The notes under the pieces were generated by a model, which saw nothing but the letters and a program-made list of their open reading frames with translations, was not told the DNA's origin and made no database searches. A stretch of DNA of 64,000 nucleotides from Acidimicrobiia bacterium (lineage in GTDB: Bacteria > Actinomycetota > Acidimicrobiia > Spongiisociales > UBA11373), in assembly GCA_030584185.1 (NCBI GenBank), contig CP129495.1:372001-436000 (forward strand), read 5' to 3'. The position numbers and the translations under genes were made by a program. Position 1 is the first letter of the stretch, and each line of letters begins with the position of its first letter. Shown piece by piece: positions 31,670 through 39,459 of the stretch.

Positions 31670-33349
31670 ATGGGTGGATCCGCTCCTGCCACCCTCGACG
31701 AGCTGGCGTCGACGGAACGCCAGGTCATGACGGAGGTGCTCGAGCGCTCGGGCGTCACGGCCAGCCTCGGAGCCGACCGCTGGGCCGAATTCGAGGCCTT
31801 CCTCTACGCCGCGGTCGCCGGGACCACATCCGATTTGGGCCTGGTCGCCGCCCCGTTGCCTGCGACCGCTTCCGAGGTGGCGGCCGCCGGCCCGGTCGTG
31901 GCCATCCCCGCGGTCATCTCCCGCCTGGTCCCGGCGGCGGCCACCCGGGCTGGCGAGGGAGTGATCGGGTTCGTCCTCGCCTTGCCGATGGTGCAGGCGG
32001 TGGTGACCGGCTCGCTCGGCGACGGGGCGAGCCTTGAGGTCGCCGAGACCCACGAATCCGAACAGGGTGGTGAGCGCTCGGTCGGCACCGTCACCGGCAC
32101 GATCTCGTTCAGCCATTCGGGCTCGCGGATCGTCTCCAGCGTCGACCTCGCGATCCAGATCGACGTCTACGACGGCTCGGGCCGCCTGCTACGCAGCGTG
32201 ACCTTCCGCAGCATCGGCACCGTCGAGATCGACATGTGCCCCGACGAGAACGGTGCGATTCGCGGGCATGGCTCGCTCACGATGACCGGGAGCAGCAGCG
32301 GGGGTGCGTCGGGATTGGCCACGGCAACCTCCGACGCAGATGTGACGATCACGGGGATGGTGGATCCGGACGCCTACCTGCAGTCGGTGGAGATCGAGGC
32401 AGCGGCCTCCGACGACACCCAGTCGGGGACGGATCCCGCCGAGACGACCGCCGTCGAGTTCGACGGCGCGATGACGATGGGGCCACAGGGCGGGATCGAC
32501 GGCCATCAGATCACCCGCGACACCGGCCGGATCGTGCGACGGGCCCCGTCGGCGTCGCAGGCTCAGCTCGACTCGATGAGCGATCGCGCCGCCCAACTGA
32601 TCGGCGGGATCCTCGATGCCCTGGCCCGCTCGGCACAGGAGCAGTGGCGCGGCGGGGCATGCCTCGAGATCCGTTCCACCGAGAGCAGCCGCGACGTCCG
32701 CCCGTCGGAACAGGTTCAGTTCACCGCCAGCCTCCACCACCTGGTGGAAGGCAACGAGCTGGACAAGCCGATCTCGGTCGCCTTCAGCGGACGGGCGTCG
32801 CTCGACCCGGTCGATTCCGCCGTCCCGGCGCCGGTGTTGCTGTCGTTCCTCGCCGGCAGCCAGTCGGAAGACATCGGGACCGTTCACCTCCAGAGCACCT
32901 CCAACCGCGGCATCGCCTCCCTGGAGGTCACCTTCCGGGTGGTTGTCCCGGGTTGGAAGATCGACCAGATCTTCTCCGGTGGTCAGGTGGTCGGCCAGAA
33001 GTGTGGAGACCCTACCGGCACGTGGGTGGCCGAGGGAACCTATGAACGCGTCGGCATGACCGGCCACCAGACCTGGACGATGGGGATCGACGCCGACGCC
33101 GGGTCCGGCGAATTCACATATGTCGACCTCGCCCAAGGTGCACCGGGCGGCGTCGTGACCGTGTACATGGAAGGTCTGGCGATCGGCACGGTGACCCTGA
33201 CGATCGACCCCGACGGGATGGCGCGCATGCACATGACAGAGACCGAACACTCGTACTGGTCGTGGACTTCGGTCGGTGGACAGGGCTACGAGGTGGGGGC
33301 CGAGCTCGCCGAGTACGACCTCATCTGGGAGCCGGACAGCACCTGCTGA
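31670..33349 (+). CDS. Hypothetical protein lying between two rnpB 3' ends
   Basis: A 559-residue protein I do not recognise. Residues 1-110 are Ala/Val/Leu-rich and probably helical. The rest is strand-rich with alternating Thr/Ser/Val ('GTVTGTISFSHSGSRIV', 'GHGSLTMTGSSSGG') and a final domain starting 'CGDPTGTWVAEGTYE', which looks like an extracellular beta-barrel or jelly-roll. Only a few cysteines occur. The composition suggests a secreted protein, yet there is no signal peptide: the frame runs upstream straight through the rnpB terminator. ATG 31670 has no ribosome site. The 5' end may have been cut off when the rnpB repeat formed. Confidence 0.6.
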   Translation: MGGSAPATLDELASTERQVMTEVLERSGVTASLGADRWAEFEAFLYAAVAGTTSDLGLVAAPLPATASEVAAAGPVVAIPAVISRLVPAAATRAGEGVIGFVLALPMVQAVVTGSLGDGASLEVAETHESEQGGERSVGTVTGTISFSHSGSRIVSSVDLAIQIDVYDGSGRLLRSVTFRSIGTVEIDMCPDENGAIRGHGSLTMTGSSSGGASGLATATSDADVTITGMVDPDAYLQSVEIEAAASDDTQSGTDPAETTAVEFDGAMTMGPQGGIDGHQITRDTGRIVRRAPSASQAQLDSMSDRAAQLIGGILDALARSAQEQWRGGACLEIRSTESSRDVRPSEQVQFTASLHHLVEGNELDKPISVAFSGRASLDPVDSAVPAPVLLSFLAGSQSEDIGTVHLQSTSNRGIASLEVTFRVVVPGWKIDQIFSGGQVVGQKCGDPTGTWVAEGTYERVGMTGHQTWTMGIDADAGSGEFTYVDLAQGAPGGVVTVYMEGLAIGTVTLTIDPDGMARMHMTETEHSYWSWTSVGGQGYEVGAELAEYDLIWEPDSTC

Positions 33350-33397
33350 CACACCGCCTGCGCCGCGGCGTCGGTGCCGGGCCAACCCAGCCGGATC

Positions 33398-33480
33398 GCC
33401 GCCGCCGACCCTTCGGGGCCGGTGCAGATTCCGGCTCACAGGCGGACTCGAAGCTCGTGCGGGCCCCTTCGGGGACCCTC
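33398..33480 (+). repeat. Direct repeat copy 2: decaying rnpB 3' end relic
   Basis: It repeats 31549-31631 with 7 substitutions, including changes in the conserved ACAGAATCCGGCTTAC segment and two that break the terminator stem. It contains the P1 3' strand GGCGGACTCG but no 5' part of rnpB, so it cannot make RNase P. The interval between the copies is 1,766 bp. It may still act as a weak terminator for the hypothetical gene. Confidence 0.9.
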
Positions 33481-33534
33481 ACCCGCGGATGCCCTAACAT
33501 CCCGCAGCCCGCATCCACCAAGGAGCCCCCTCGC

Positions 33535-34092
33535 ATGATCCGCCGGAGCCTGACGGTCCTGGTCGCCCTCACCATCCTCGCAACGGCTTGTGGCGACGAC
33601 CGGGGGGGAGATGCCACCACCTCGACACCCACATTCGCTGCCACCACCACCGCTCAGGCCGAGCCGACGACCGGCACCAGCGACACCTCCGGACCGGCGG
33701 CCGGCGTAGACGCATCCGGTCGGGTGACCGTGGCGGCGACGGTGCTGGCGTTCCTGTTCGACACCGTCGTGCTGTGGGGTGAGGCCGCCCTTGACGGATC
33801 GAGTCTCGCCGAAGGGATCACCACCGTGTATCCGATCCGGGTACGCGGAGCGGCTGTCGAGGCGGACCCCGAAGGCATCTCCATGGCGATAATGGCCACC
33901 GACGACAAGTCACCCGCCTCCGGCGACAACCCCTGGCTGGTGGCGTTCGCCGTGGTCGACGAATCCGGTACCTGCAAGGCCGGGGTCGTGGCAGGCTTCC
34001 CGGCCCCGAACACCCCTACAGAGGTCACCATTCCTGCCGGCACCGCCTGCTCGGCGGCGAACGCCGTGGCGCTCTTGAACTACGGCGACTGA
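33535..34092 (+). CDS. Hypothetical lipoprotein
   Basis: A 185-residue protein with lipoprotein signal 'LVALTILATACGDD' (Cys near 21), a Thr/Ala/Pro-rich stalk to about residue 60, and a globular domain of unknown type with two cysteines ('GTCKAGV', 'GTACSAA') that could form a disulfide. AAGGAG lies 11 nt before the ATG and TAACAT (33494-33499) is a possible -10. Function unknown. Confidence 0.75.
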   Translation: MIRRSLTVLVALTILATACGDDRGGDATTSTPTFAATTTAQAEPTTGTSDTSGPAAGVDASGRVTVAATVLAFLFDTVVLWGEAALDGSSLAEGITTVYPIRVRGAAVEADPEGISMAIMATDDKSPASGDNPWLVAFAVVDESGTCKAGVVAGFPAPNTPTEVTIPAGTACSAANAVALLNYGD

Positions 34093-34152
34093 GGTTTCCT
34101 CGACGGACCACCCACCCACTACGCTCCCGCCGACGCATTCCCGGAGAGCACC

Positions 34153-34578
34153 ATGTTCCACCGCAGGCGCAGATCCACCGTGGCGGCCCTGGGCCGCCTG
34201 GTGAGCCTGGCCGGATTGGGTTCGGCGGTCGCCGGAGCCGTGGCGTGGGCAACGGTGAGCTCCCGCCTGGCCGGCGAGAAGATCGTGGTCCCCGACGGGG
34301 CGCCGCACCTCGGCGGCCGGCCGGTGCGAGGGCCGCTGACGGCGTTCGCTCAGGCCGAGGCGATCAACGGCATCGCCATGAAGGCGACCGGGGGCCGCGT
34401 CTACGCCGAGCTCGACCAGGACGACCCCGCCGCCGAGACCGCCCGCGTGGCATCGTTCCTGCGCGCCTCCCTCTTCACCTCGGTTCTGGCCTTCGGCGTG
34501 GCAGCAGGCCAGATGGCCGTCGGCCTGGTACTGATGCTGATCGGAAAGGCACTCAGAGAGACCGGAGACCGCCTGTGA
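34153..34578 (+). CDS. Hypothetical membrane protein, two-helix
   Basis: A 141-residue protein with a basic N-terminus, one hydrophobic segment at about 15-38, a 60-residue exposed domain containing 'EKIVVPDGAPHLGGRPVRGP', and a second helix near 112-133. The layout and motif match a common actinobacterial family of unknown function, sometimes mislabelled as a dioxygenase. GGAGAG lies 4 nt before the ATG, and TACGCT (34120-34125) is a possible -10. Confidence 0.72.
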   Translation: MFHRRRRSTVAALGRLVSLAGLGSAVAGAVAWATVSSRLAGEKIVVPDGAPHLGGRPVRGPLTAFAQAEAINGIAMKATGGRVYAELDQDDPAAETARVASFLRASLFTSVLAFGVAAGQMAVGLVLMLIGKALRETGDRL

Positions 34579-34621
34579 ATCGAGGCGGAAACCCTTCGCG
34601 CCCACCCGGCGTCGAAACGCC

Positions 34622-34921
34622 ATGAACCACGACCAACCGCAACGAACCCGCCTCGGCCGCATCGTCTACGACACCGTCCTCGGCATCCTCGCCGGATTCG
34701 CCCTCGGTTTCTTCGCCTGGATGGTCGCCGACCGTGTCGGTTCGGGAGGACTCTCGGCCTGGCCGTTCACAGGGGCCGGCCTATTCCTCGGGGTGATCCT
34801 GGTCCGAGCGTGGTCGGGACGCCGTCGAGGCGGAAAGTGGGTCCACCTGCTGTGGATCCCGGTGATCTTGTTCGCCGCCCTGATGACCATGGTGATCATC
34901 GCCCTGCGCAGCTGGAACTGA
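34622..34921 (+). CDS. Small three-helix membrane protein
   Basis: A 99-residue protein with a short charged N-terminus and three hydrophobic segments (about 16-36, 46-63, 72-94) separated by 'SGRRRGGKW'. No family recognised. It starts 43 nt after the preceding membrane protein gene, probably in the same transcript, and ends at a strong terminator. Confidence 0.65.
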   Translation: MNHDQPQRTRLGRIVYDTVLGILAGFALGFFAWMVADRVGSGGLSAWPFTGAGLFLGVILVRAWSGRRRGGKWVHLLWIPVILFAALMTMVIIALRSWN

Positions 34922-34923
34922 CG

Positions 34924-34955
34924 CGAGAGAGGCGCCCCGCAGGGCGCCTCTCTCG
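34924..34955. terminator. Bidirectional terminator
   Basis: CGAGAGAGGCGCCC, loop CGCA, GGGCGCCTCTCTCG: a perfect 14-bp stem between the small membrane protein gene and the convergent aquaporin gene. Confidence 0.85.
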
Positions 34956-34975
34956 ATCGTCGAAGCCGGTACCGG

Positions 34976-35658
34976 CTACATCATCTCCTTGATGTCGTCC
35001 CGAAGGTCGGTATCCCCGGTGACGATCACCTTGTACAGCACCCAGGCGAGCACGGCCCCCACACCCGGGCCGGCGATGTAGATCCAGATGTCGGCGAACT
35101 CGCCGCCGACGATCGCCGGCGCCAGCGACCGGGCCGGGTTCACCGAAGCCCCGGTGAACCCGAGACCGATGAAGTGGACGGCACTCAGCGTGAGACCGAT
35201 CCCGAGATACCTCGAGTACGAGGTGCTCTTCGCCATCACCAGGACCGTCATCACGAACACCATCGTCAGCAACGCCTCGCCGACGAAGCCGCCGAAGGTG
35301 TCCACGTAGGCCGTGTTGACCGAGGTGATGGTGGCCGCCACGGCATCCTTGCTGATGACCCAGGCGAGCGCCAGGCTCGCCAGGACGCCACCCACCACCT
35401 GGGCTCCCCAGTAGCCGACCATGTCGCCCAGCGACATCCTCTTGTCGAGGAACATCCCGAGCGACACCGCCGGGTTGAAGTGGCCGCCGGATACCCGCCC
35501 ACCGTGTAGAGAGCGGCCGTCAGCGCCAATCCGAACGCCAGCGCGATCTCGACGATCCCGCCACCGGCCACGCCGGCCGCCAGGATGGCACCGGTTCCGA
35601 TCCCAACCAGCACGAACGTGCCGTAGGCCTCGGCGGCGTACTTCTGCCAATTGCCCAT
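34976..35658 (-). pseudogene. Aquaporin/glycerol facilitator, frameshifted
   Basis: Two overlapping frames together make one MIP channel of about 227 residues. The first encodes 'MGNWQKYAAEAYGTFVLVG' through 'TAALYTVGG'; the second resumes at 'VSGGHFNPAVSLGMFLDKR' with the first NPA box and continues through the second, 'GASVNPARSLAPAIVGG'. The break is in a G-run (CCCGCCC on the plus strand, 35494-35500). Adding one G restores 'YTVGGVSGGHFNPAV', a perfect family match. A ribosome site AAGGGAG precedes the ATG at 35658. Everything else is intact, so a sequencing indel or a very recent mutation is likely. Confidence 0.85.
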
Positions 35659-35775
35659 TCAGGACTCCCTTCCTGTCTTCCGTCCCGATCTCCGACGGGC
35701 GGCAGCGGTCGAGCCGCCACTACCCGCTCGGTTTGCACCAATATGACCCCCGCAACCGACCGGGGGTGACGCGCC

Positions 35776-36762
35776 ATGACCGAGTTCTTCTACTTCTGCG
35801 GACATGAGCAGTGGCAGCCCGAGACCCTGGTACGCCATGGTGTCCTCGCCGAGGAGGCCGGGTTCGACGGGCTGGTGGTCTCCGAGCACTTCCATCCCTG
35901 GGTGGATGACCACTCGGCGGCGGGGTTCGCCTTCGCCACCATCGGGGCGATGGCACAGGCCACCTCAAGGGTTCGCATCGCCACCGGGGTCACCACTCCC
36001 CTGTTCCGCTACCACCCGGGTGTCGTCGCCCAGGCGGCAGCCACGCTCGATCGGCTCTCCGGCGGACGGTTCGACCTGGGCGTCGGTACCGGGGAGAACA
36101 TCAACGAGGGACCTCTGGGATACGACTTCCCCGGCTACGCCGAGCGGGCGGGACGGATGCGCGAGGCCCTGGAGATCATGCGGCGCCTCCTCGACGGTGA
36201 GAAGCTCACCTACGAGGGGCGCTGGTACCGCACCGACCGCGCCCGCCTCTACTCGCCCCCCCTGCGGCACCTGCCCATCTGGATGGCGGCCGGCGGCCCC
36301 AAGTCGGCGGCGCTCGCCGCCGAATGGGCCGACGGGATCATCACCAGCGTCAAGGTCCCGGCCGACACCTTCGAGCAGGTCATCAGCCCGGCCCGTGCGG
36401 CCGCCGCTGCCGCCGACCGTCCGGCGCCACGCATCCTCGCCACCCGCTGGTCGCTGCACGCCGCCTCCGAAGAGGAGGCCTGGGCGGCGCTCACCTCGTG
36501 GCGGGGGCTGCGAGCCCCGGGACGCCTGGAGGCGGTCGACCCCATGGATCTGAGGATCACGGCCGACGAGATGCCCCGGGAAGAGATCCTGGGGAGGTAC
36601 GCCATCGTCGCCGACGCCGACGCCATCGTCGCCACCTACCGCGAGCTCGTCGAGGATGTCCACGCCGACGTGGTCACCTTCCAGATCGCCTCGATGGACC
36701 AGGAGGCGACGATCCGCATGCTCGGAGCCGAGGTCCTCCCTCGCCTGCGAGCCATGGGCTGA
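35776..36762 (+). CDS. F420-dependent oxidoreductase, G6PDH-like LLM family
   Basis: A 328-residue luciferase-like TIM barrel. 'EEAGFDGLVVSEHFHPWVD' at residues 26-44 and 'LGVGTGENINEGPLG' near 108 are typical of the F420-dependent glucose-6-phosphate dehydrogenase-like group, where the latter loop contacts the cofactor. Members transfer hydride between F420 and sugar phosphates, alcohols or unknown substrates. It is evidence that the host makes F420. The substrate is unknown. Confidence 0.85.
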   Translation: MTEFFYFCGHEQWQPETLVRHGVLAEEAGFDGLVVSEHFHPWVDDHSAAGFAFATIGAMAQATSRVRIATGVTTPLFRYHPGVVAQAAATLDRLSGGRFDLGVGTGENINEGPLGYDFPGYAERAGRMREALEIMRRLLDGEKLTYEGRWYRTDRARLYSPPLRHLPIWMAAGGPKSAALAAEWADGIITSVKVPADTFEQVISPARAAAAAADRPAPRILATRWSLHAASEEEAWAALTSWRGLRAPGRLEAVDPMDLRITADEMPREEILGRYAIVADADAIVATYRELVEDVHADVVTFQIASMDQEATIRMLGAEVLPRLRAMG

Positions 36763-36768
36763 TCCGTT

Positions 36769-37752
36769 TCAGGAGGGCGCCAAGGCCTCCAACGCGGAGG
36801 CCACCCCGGCGGCGTCGGGGGCGAGCAGGTTGAGCGCGGCCACGTCGAGCCCCGAGGCGGCGTACTGCTCCAACCGGTCCCGGATCGCCCCGATCGGTCC
36901 CACCACCGCAACCCGATCCACCACCTCGTCGTGCAGCGCCGCCGCCACACCCGCCCGGTCCCCGGCGGCGAAGGCGCCAGCCACCGCCTCAGCCTCCTCC
37001 TCGTGACCGAGGGAGCGCAGGAACCGGTTGTACACCGGTTGGGCGAAGTACGGCCCGAACCCGGCCCGGATGGCGTTGCGTCCGGCCGCGACGTCGTCGG
37101 TTGGCACCACGTGGAGCCGGGCCATCATTCGAAAGCCCCCGGTCAGGTCCCTCCCGGTGGCGGCGGCGCCGGCCATCACCGACTCCCGCTGGACGGGGAT
37201 CATCTCGGGCGGGGTGAGGTTGAGGCACACGCCGTCGGCCACGGCACCGGCCACGGCAAGCATCCCCGGGCCGAGCGCCCCCACGAAGAGCCTCACCGGA
37301 CCGGCCGGAGGCGATGTGAGACCGAAGCGGCGGATTCGGTGGAATCGCCCCTCGAACCCACTGTCTCCGGCCAGCAGGGCCCGTGTGGCCACCACCGCCT
37401 CCCGCACTCGTCCAAGAGGAGGATCGAACGGGGCGTCGTGCCAGGAGGAGACGATGAACTCGGAGGACGACCCGATCCCCAGTGCGATCGGACGGCCTGC
37501 CGCAGCCTGGCTCAGGGTTGCGGCGCCCATCGCCAGGAGCGCCGGCGACCGCGTGGATGCGGGAACCACCGCCACCCCCAGTCCTATTCGGCGGGTGCGC
37601 GTCGCGATCGCCCCCAGAAGGGCAAACGCCTCGGGCCCGGCGACCTCGGCAGCCCAGGCGGCTCCGTAGCCGTGCTTCTCGGCAAGAACACAGAGATCGA
37701 CGAGGTCGGTGACCGTTACCCCGGGGGTGGTGGGGCTGAACGCAAGCTCCAT
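36769..37752 (-). CDS. F420-dependent LLM-class oxidoreductase
   Basis: A 327-residue luciferase-like monooxygenase-family protein of the F420 type: N-terminal 'VTDLVDLCVLAEKHGYGAAW', 'RIGLGVAVVPASTRSPALLA' (F420 phosphate region), and 'GIGSSSEFIVSSWHDAPF'. It resembles MerR/Mer-like reductases of Actinobacteria. The two LLM genes converge with 6 nt between their stops but are distant in sequence. Leaderless start at 37752. Confidence 0.83.
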   Translation of the reverse strand: MELAFSPTTPGVTVTDLVDLCVLAEKHGYGAAWAAEVAGPEAFALLGAIATRTRRIGLGVAVVPASTRSPALLAMGAATLSQAAAGRPIALGIGSSSEFIVSSWHDAPFDPPLGRVREAVVATRALLAGDSGFEGRFHRIRRFGLTSPPAGPVRLFVGALGPGMLAVAGAVADGVCLNLTPPEMIPVQRESVMAGAAATGRDLTGGFRMMARLHVVPTDDVAAGRNAIRAGFGPYFAQPVYNRFLRSLGHEEEAEAVAGAFAAGDRAGVAAALHDEVVDRVAVVGPIGAIRDRLEQYAASGLDVAALNLLAPDAAGVASALEALAPS

Positions 37753-37758
37753 GCCGCA

Positions 37759-37764
37759 ACGCTA
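37759..37764 (-). promoter_or_regulatory. Leaderless -10 box TAGCGT for the LLM gene
   Basis: TAGCGT, 6-nt spacer, ATG at 37752. Confidence 0.5.
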
Positions 37765-37787
37765 TCAGGAGCCCATCCACGAGGCCC

Positions 37788-37793
37788 TAGCAT
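37788..37793 (+). promoter_or_regulatory. Leaderless -10 box TAGCAT for the TauE half 1 gene
   Basis: TAGCAT, 7-nt spacer, GTG at 37801; divergent from the LLM promoter 23 bp away. Confidence 0.5.
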
Positions 37794-37800
37794 CGCCCCG

Positions 37801-38160
37801 GTGTCCACGACCCTGCGCGCCGCCCTCCTCGGCATCGTCGCTGGCGTCGTCAGCGGCCTCTTCGGAGTCGGCGGCGGGCTGGTGATGGTGCCCGGACTTG
37901 TGCTGTTCTTGTCCTTCGACCAGCACCGTGCCCACGGCACTTCGGTGGCCGCCATCGTCGCCTCCGCCTCGGCGGCGCTCATCCCGTTCACGATCGACAG
38001 CGACGTCGAGTGGGCCACGGCCGGCTACCTGCTGATCGGTGCCCTCGCCGGCGCGTTCGTCGGCGCCCGCATAATCGGTCGGATCCCGGCCGTCTGGTTG
38101 GCACGGGCATTCGTCACCCTGGCACTGGTCTCGGCGATCCGCCTGGGGATCGGCTCGTGA
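37801..38160 (+). CDS. TauE/SafE-family permease, N-terminal half gene
   Basis: A 119-residue membrane protein with four hydrophobic helices and the TauE repeat motif 'GLFGVGGGLVMVPGLVLF'. Normal TauE/SafE anion exporters are about 250 residues with two such halves in one chain. Here the second half is a separate gene starting in a GTGA overlap, so the two products probably associate. The gene has its own leaderless promoter. Transported ion unknown; sulfite or sulfonates are usual for the family. Confidence 0.82.
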   Translation: MSTTLRAALLGIVAGVVSGLFGVGGGLVMVPGLVLFLSFDQHRAHGTSVAAIVASASAALIPFTIDSDVEWATAGYLLIGALAGAFVGARIIGRIPAVWLARAFVTLALVSAIRLGIGS

Positions 38161-38528
38161 CGGTGCTCGCCCTCATCGTTATCGGCCTGGTGGCCGGGTC
38201 TCTGGCGGCGACGCTGGGTGTGGGCGGCGGCATCGTCTACGTTCCCGCCCTGGTCGCCCTCTTCTCGTTCGCCCAGCACGACGCCCAGGGAACTTCGCTG
38301 GCGGTGATCGTGCCCACGACGATCGTCGCCGGCTACTTGCATGCGCGAGCCGGACGGGTCCACTGGCCGACGACGCTCATACTCGGCCTGGGCGGGGTGG
38401 CCGGAGGCCTCCTCGGCGCGCGGATCGCCATCGAGCTCGACGGGCTGGTGCTGCGCCGGATGTTCGCCGTGTTCCTGGTGCTCATGGCATGGCGGATGCT
38501 CGGAAAGACCAAGCACAGCAGCCACTAG
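38157..38528 (+). CDS. TauE/SafE-family permease, C-terminal half gene
   Basis: A 123-residue membrane protein repeating the motif as 'ATLGVGGGIVYVPALVALF', plus 'AQGTSLAVIVPTTIVAGYLH'. The GTG lies inside the stop of the first half, in a different frame, so the split is not a simple point stop. It ends tail to tail with the YdjM-like gene, sharing 4 nt. Confidence 0.82.
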   Translation: MTVLALIVIGLVAGSLAATLGVGGGIVYVPALVALFSFAQHDAQGTSLAVIVPTTIVAGYLHARAGRVHWPTTLILGLGGVAGGLLGARIAIELDGLVLRRMFAVFLVLMAWRMLGKTKHSSH

Positions 38529-39049
38529 GACAGGGCGATCCGCCCGTCCTCGATGAACCCTCTGATGCCGCCGGCGCCGGCTAGATGACGGCGCCACAGC
38601 AGCACCAGGTAGCCGGCCCCGACCGCTTCTCCCAGCCAGACCAGCGGAGAGGAGAGCATGCCCCGCAGCAGGGCCGGGAAGTCGGACCCGGCGACCTTGG
38701 GGAAGTCCAGCCCGAACAGCGGCCAGAGGAACGCCTCGGGACTCAGCCAGACGCCGTCCAGCAAGAGGTGCACGAAGAGGCCGATCACCAGGCCGATCCA
38801 CTGCTTGCGGTGATCCCCTCCCCGCCTTGTGGCCACCATCACGATCGTCAGTCCGACCACCGGGAACAACAGCGAGTGCGCCCACAGCCGATGGGTGCGG
38901 AAGGTCTCGTTGAACAGGATCGAACCGAAAGGCTTGTCGATCAGGTCGGGCAGGATCGACCCGGCGAGCACCCACCGCAGGTCCATGCGGGGATCCCTGA
39001 ACACATAACGGACGATGAGCACCGTCATCCCCAGGTGCCACAGGATCAC
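38525..39049 (-). CDS. YdjM-like membrane-bound putative metal hydrolase
   Basis: A 174-residue membrane protein with about four helices. 'GSILPDLIDKPFG', 'THRLWAHSLLFP' and 'HLLLDGVWLSP' match the DUF457/YdjM pattern of His/Asp residues near the membrane face, from which metal-dependent phospholipid-related hydrolysis has been proposed. No substrate is known. It overlaps the RNase HI gene by 4 nt. Confidence 0.78.
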   Translation of the reverse strand: MILWHLGMTVLIVRYVFRDPRMDLRWVLAGSILPDLIDKPFGSILFNETFRTHRLWAHSLLFPVVGLTIVMVATRRGGDHRKQWIGLVIGLFVHLLLDGVWLSPEAFLWPLFGLDFPKVAGSDFPALLRGMLSSPLVWLGEAVGAGYLVLLWRRHLAGAGGIRGFIEDGRIALS

Positions 39050-39459
39050 GCGAGGCCCTCCCCGTCCAGGGCGGCGTTGGCCAGGGCATCGGCGCGGGTG
39101 TTTTGTTCACGCGGCACGTGCCTCAGTCGAGCCGAGCCGATGCGAGCGAGCAGGCCCACCGCTTGACGCTGGAGCGGCTTGAGGCCGGGGGCCTTCACCC
39201 GGTACTCCCCGGAGATCTGCTTCACCAGCAGCAGGCTGTCGAGCCGGACCTCCAGGTCGTCGATGCCGGCGTCGATGGCCGCTTCGAGACCCGCGATCAG
39301 ACCCCGGTACTCGGCGACGTTGTTGGTGGCGACTCCGATGGCCCGACCGCCCTCTACGAGGACCTCGCCGCCGGGGGTGAGCAGCGAGAACCCGTATGAG
39401 GCGAGCCCGGGGTTTCCCCGCGAGGCGCCGTCGCAGTACAGGACATGCGTTCCCCTCAT
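39046..39459 (-). CDS. RNase HI family protein
   Basis: A 137-residue RNase H. Catalytic acidic residues are visible: Asp10 in 'YCDGASRGNPG', Glu in 'NNVAEYRGLIAGLEAA', Asp in 'VRLDSLLLVKQI' and Asp in 'NTRADALANAAL'. It removes RNA from RNA-DNA hybrids. The ATG at 39459 overlaps the zinc-ribbon gene stop. The same pair (Rv2228c-Rv2229c) occurs in Mycobacterium, but here the phosphatase domain fused to Rv2228c is absent. Confidence 0.9.
   Translation of the reverse strand: MRGTHVLYCDGASRGNPGLASYGFSLLTPGGEVLVEGGRAIGVATNNVAEYRGLIAGLEAAIDAGIDDLEVRLDSLLLVKQISGEYRVKAPGLKPLQRQAVGLLARIGSARLRHVPREQNTRADALANAALDGEGLA

Noticed and set aside
31229-32116. Minus-strand frame containing 'ESACKPDSVPAPKG'
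   Set aside because: This peptide is the well-known false translation of the antisense of RNase P RNA, not a gene.
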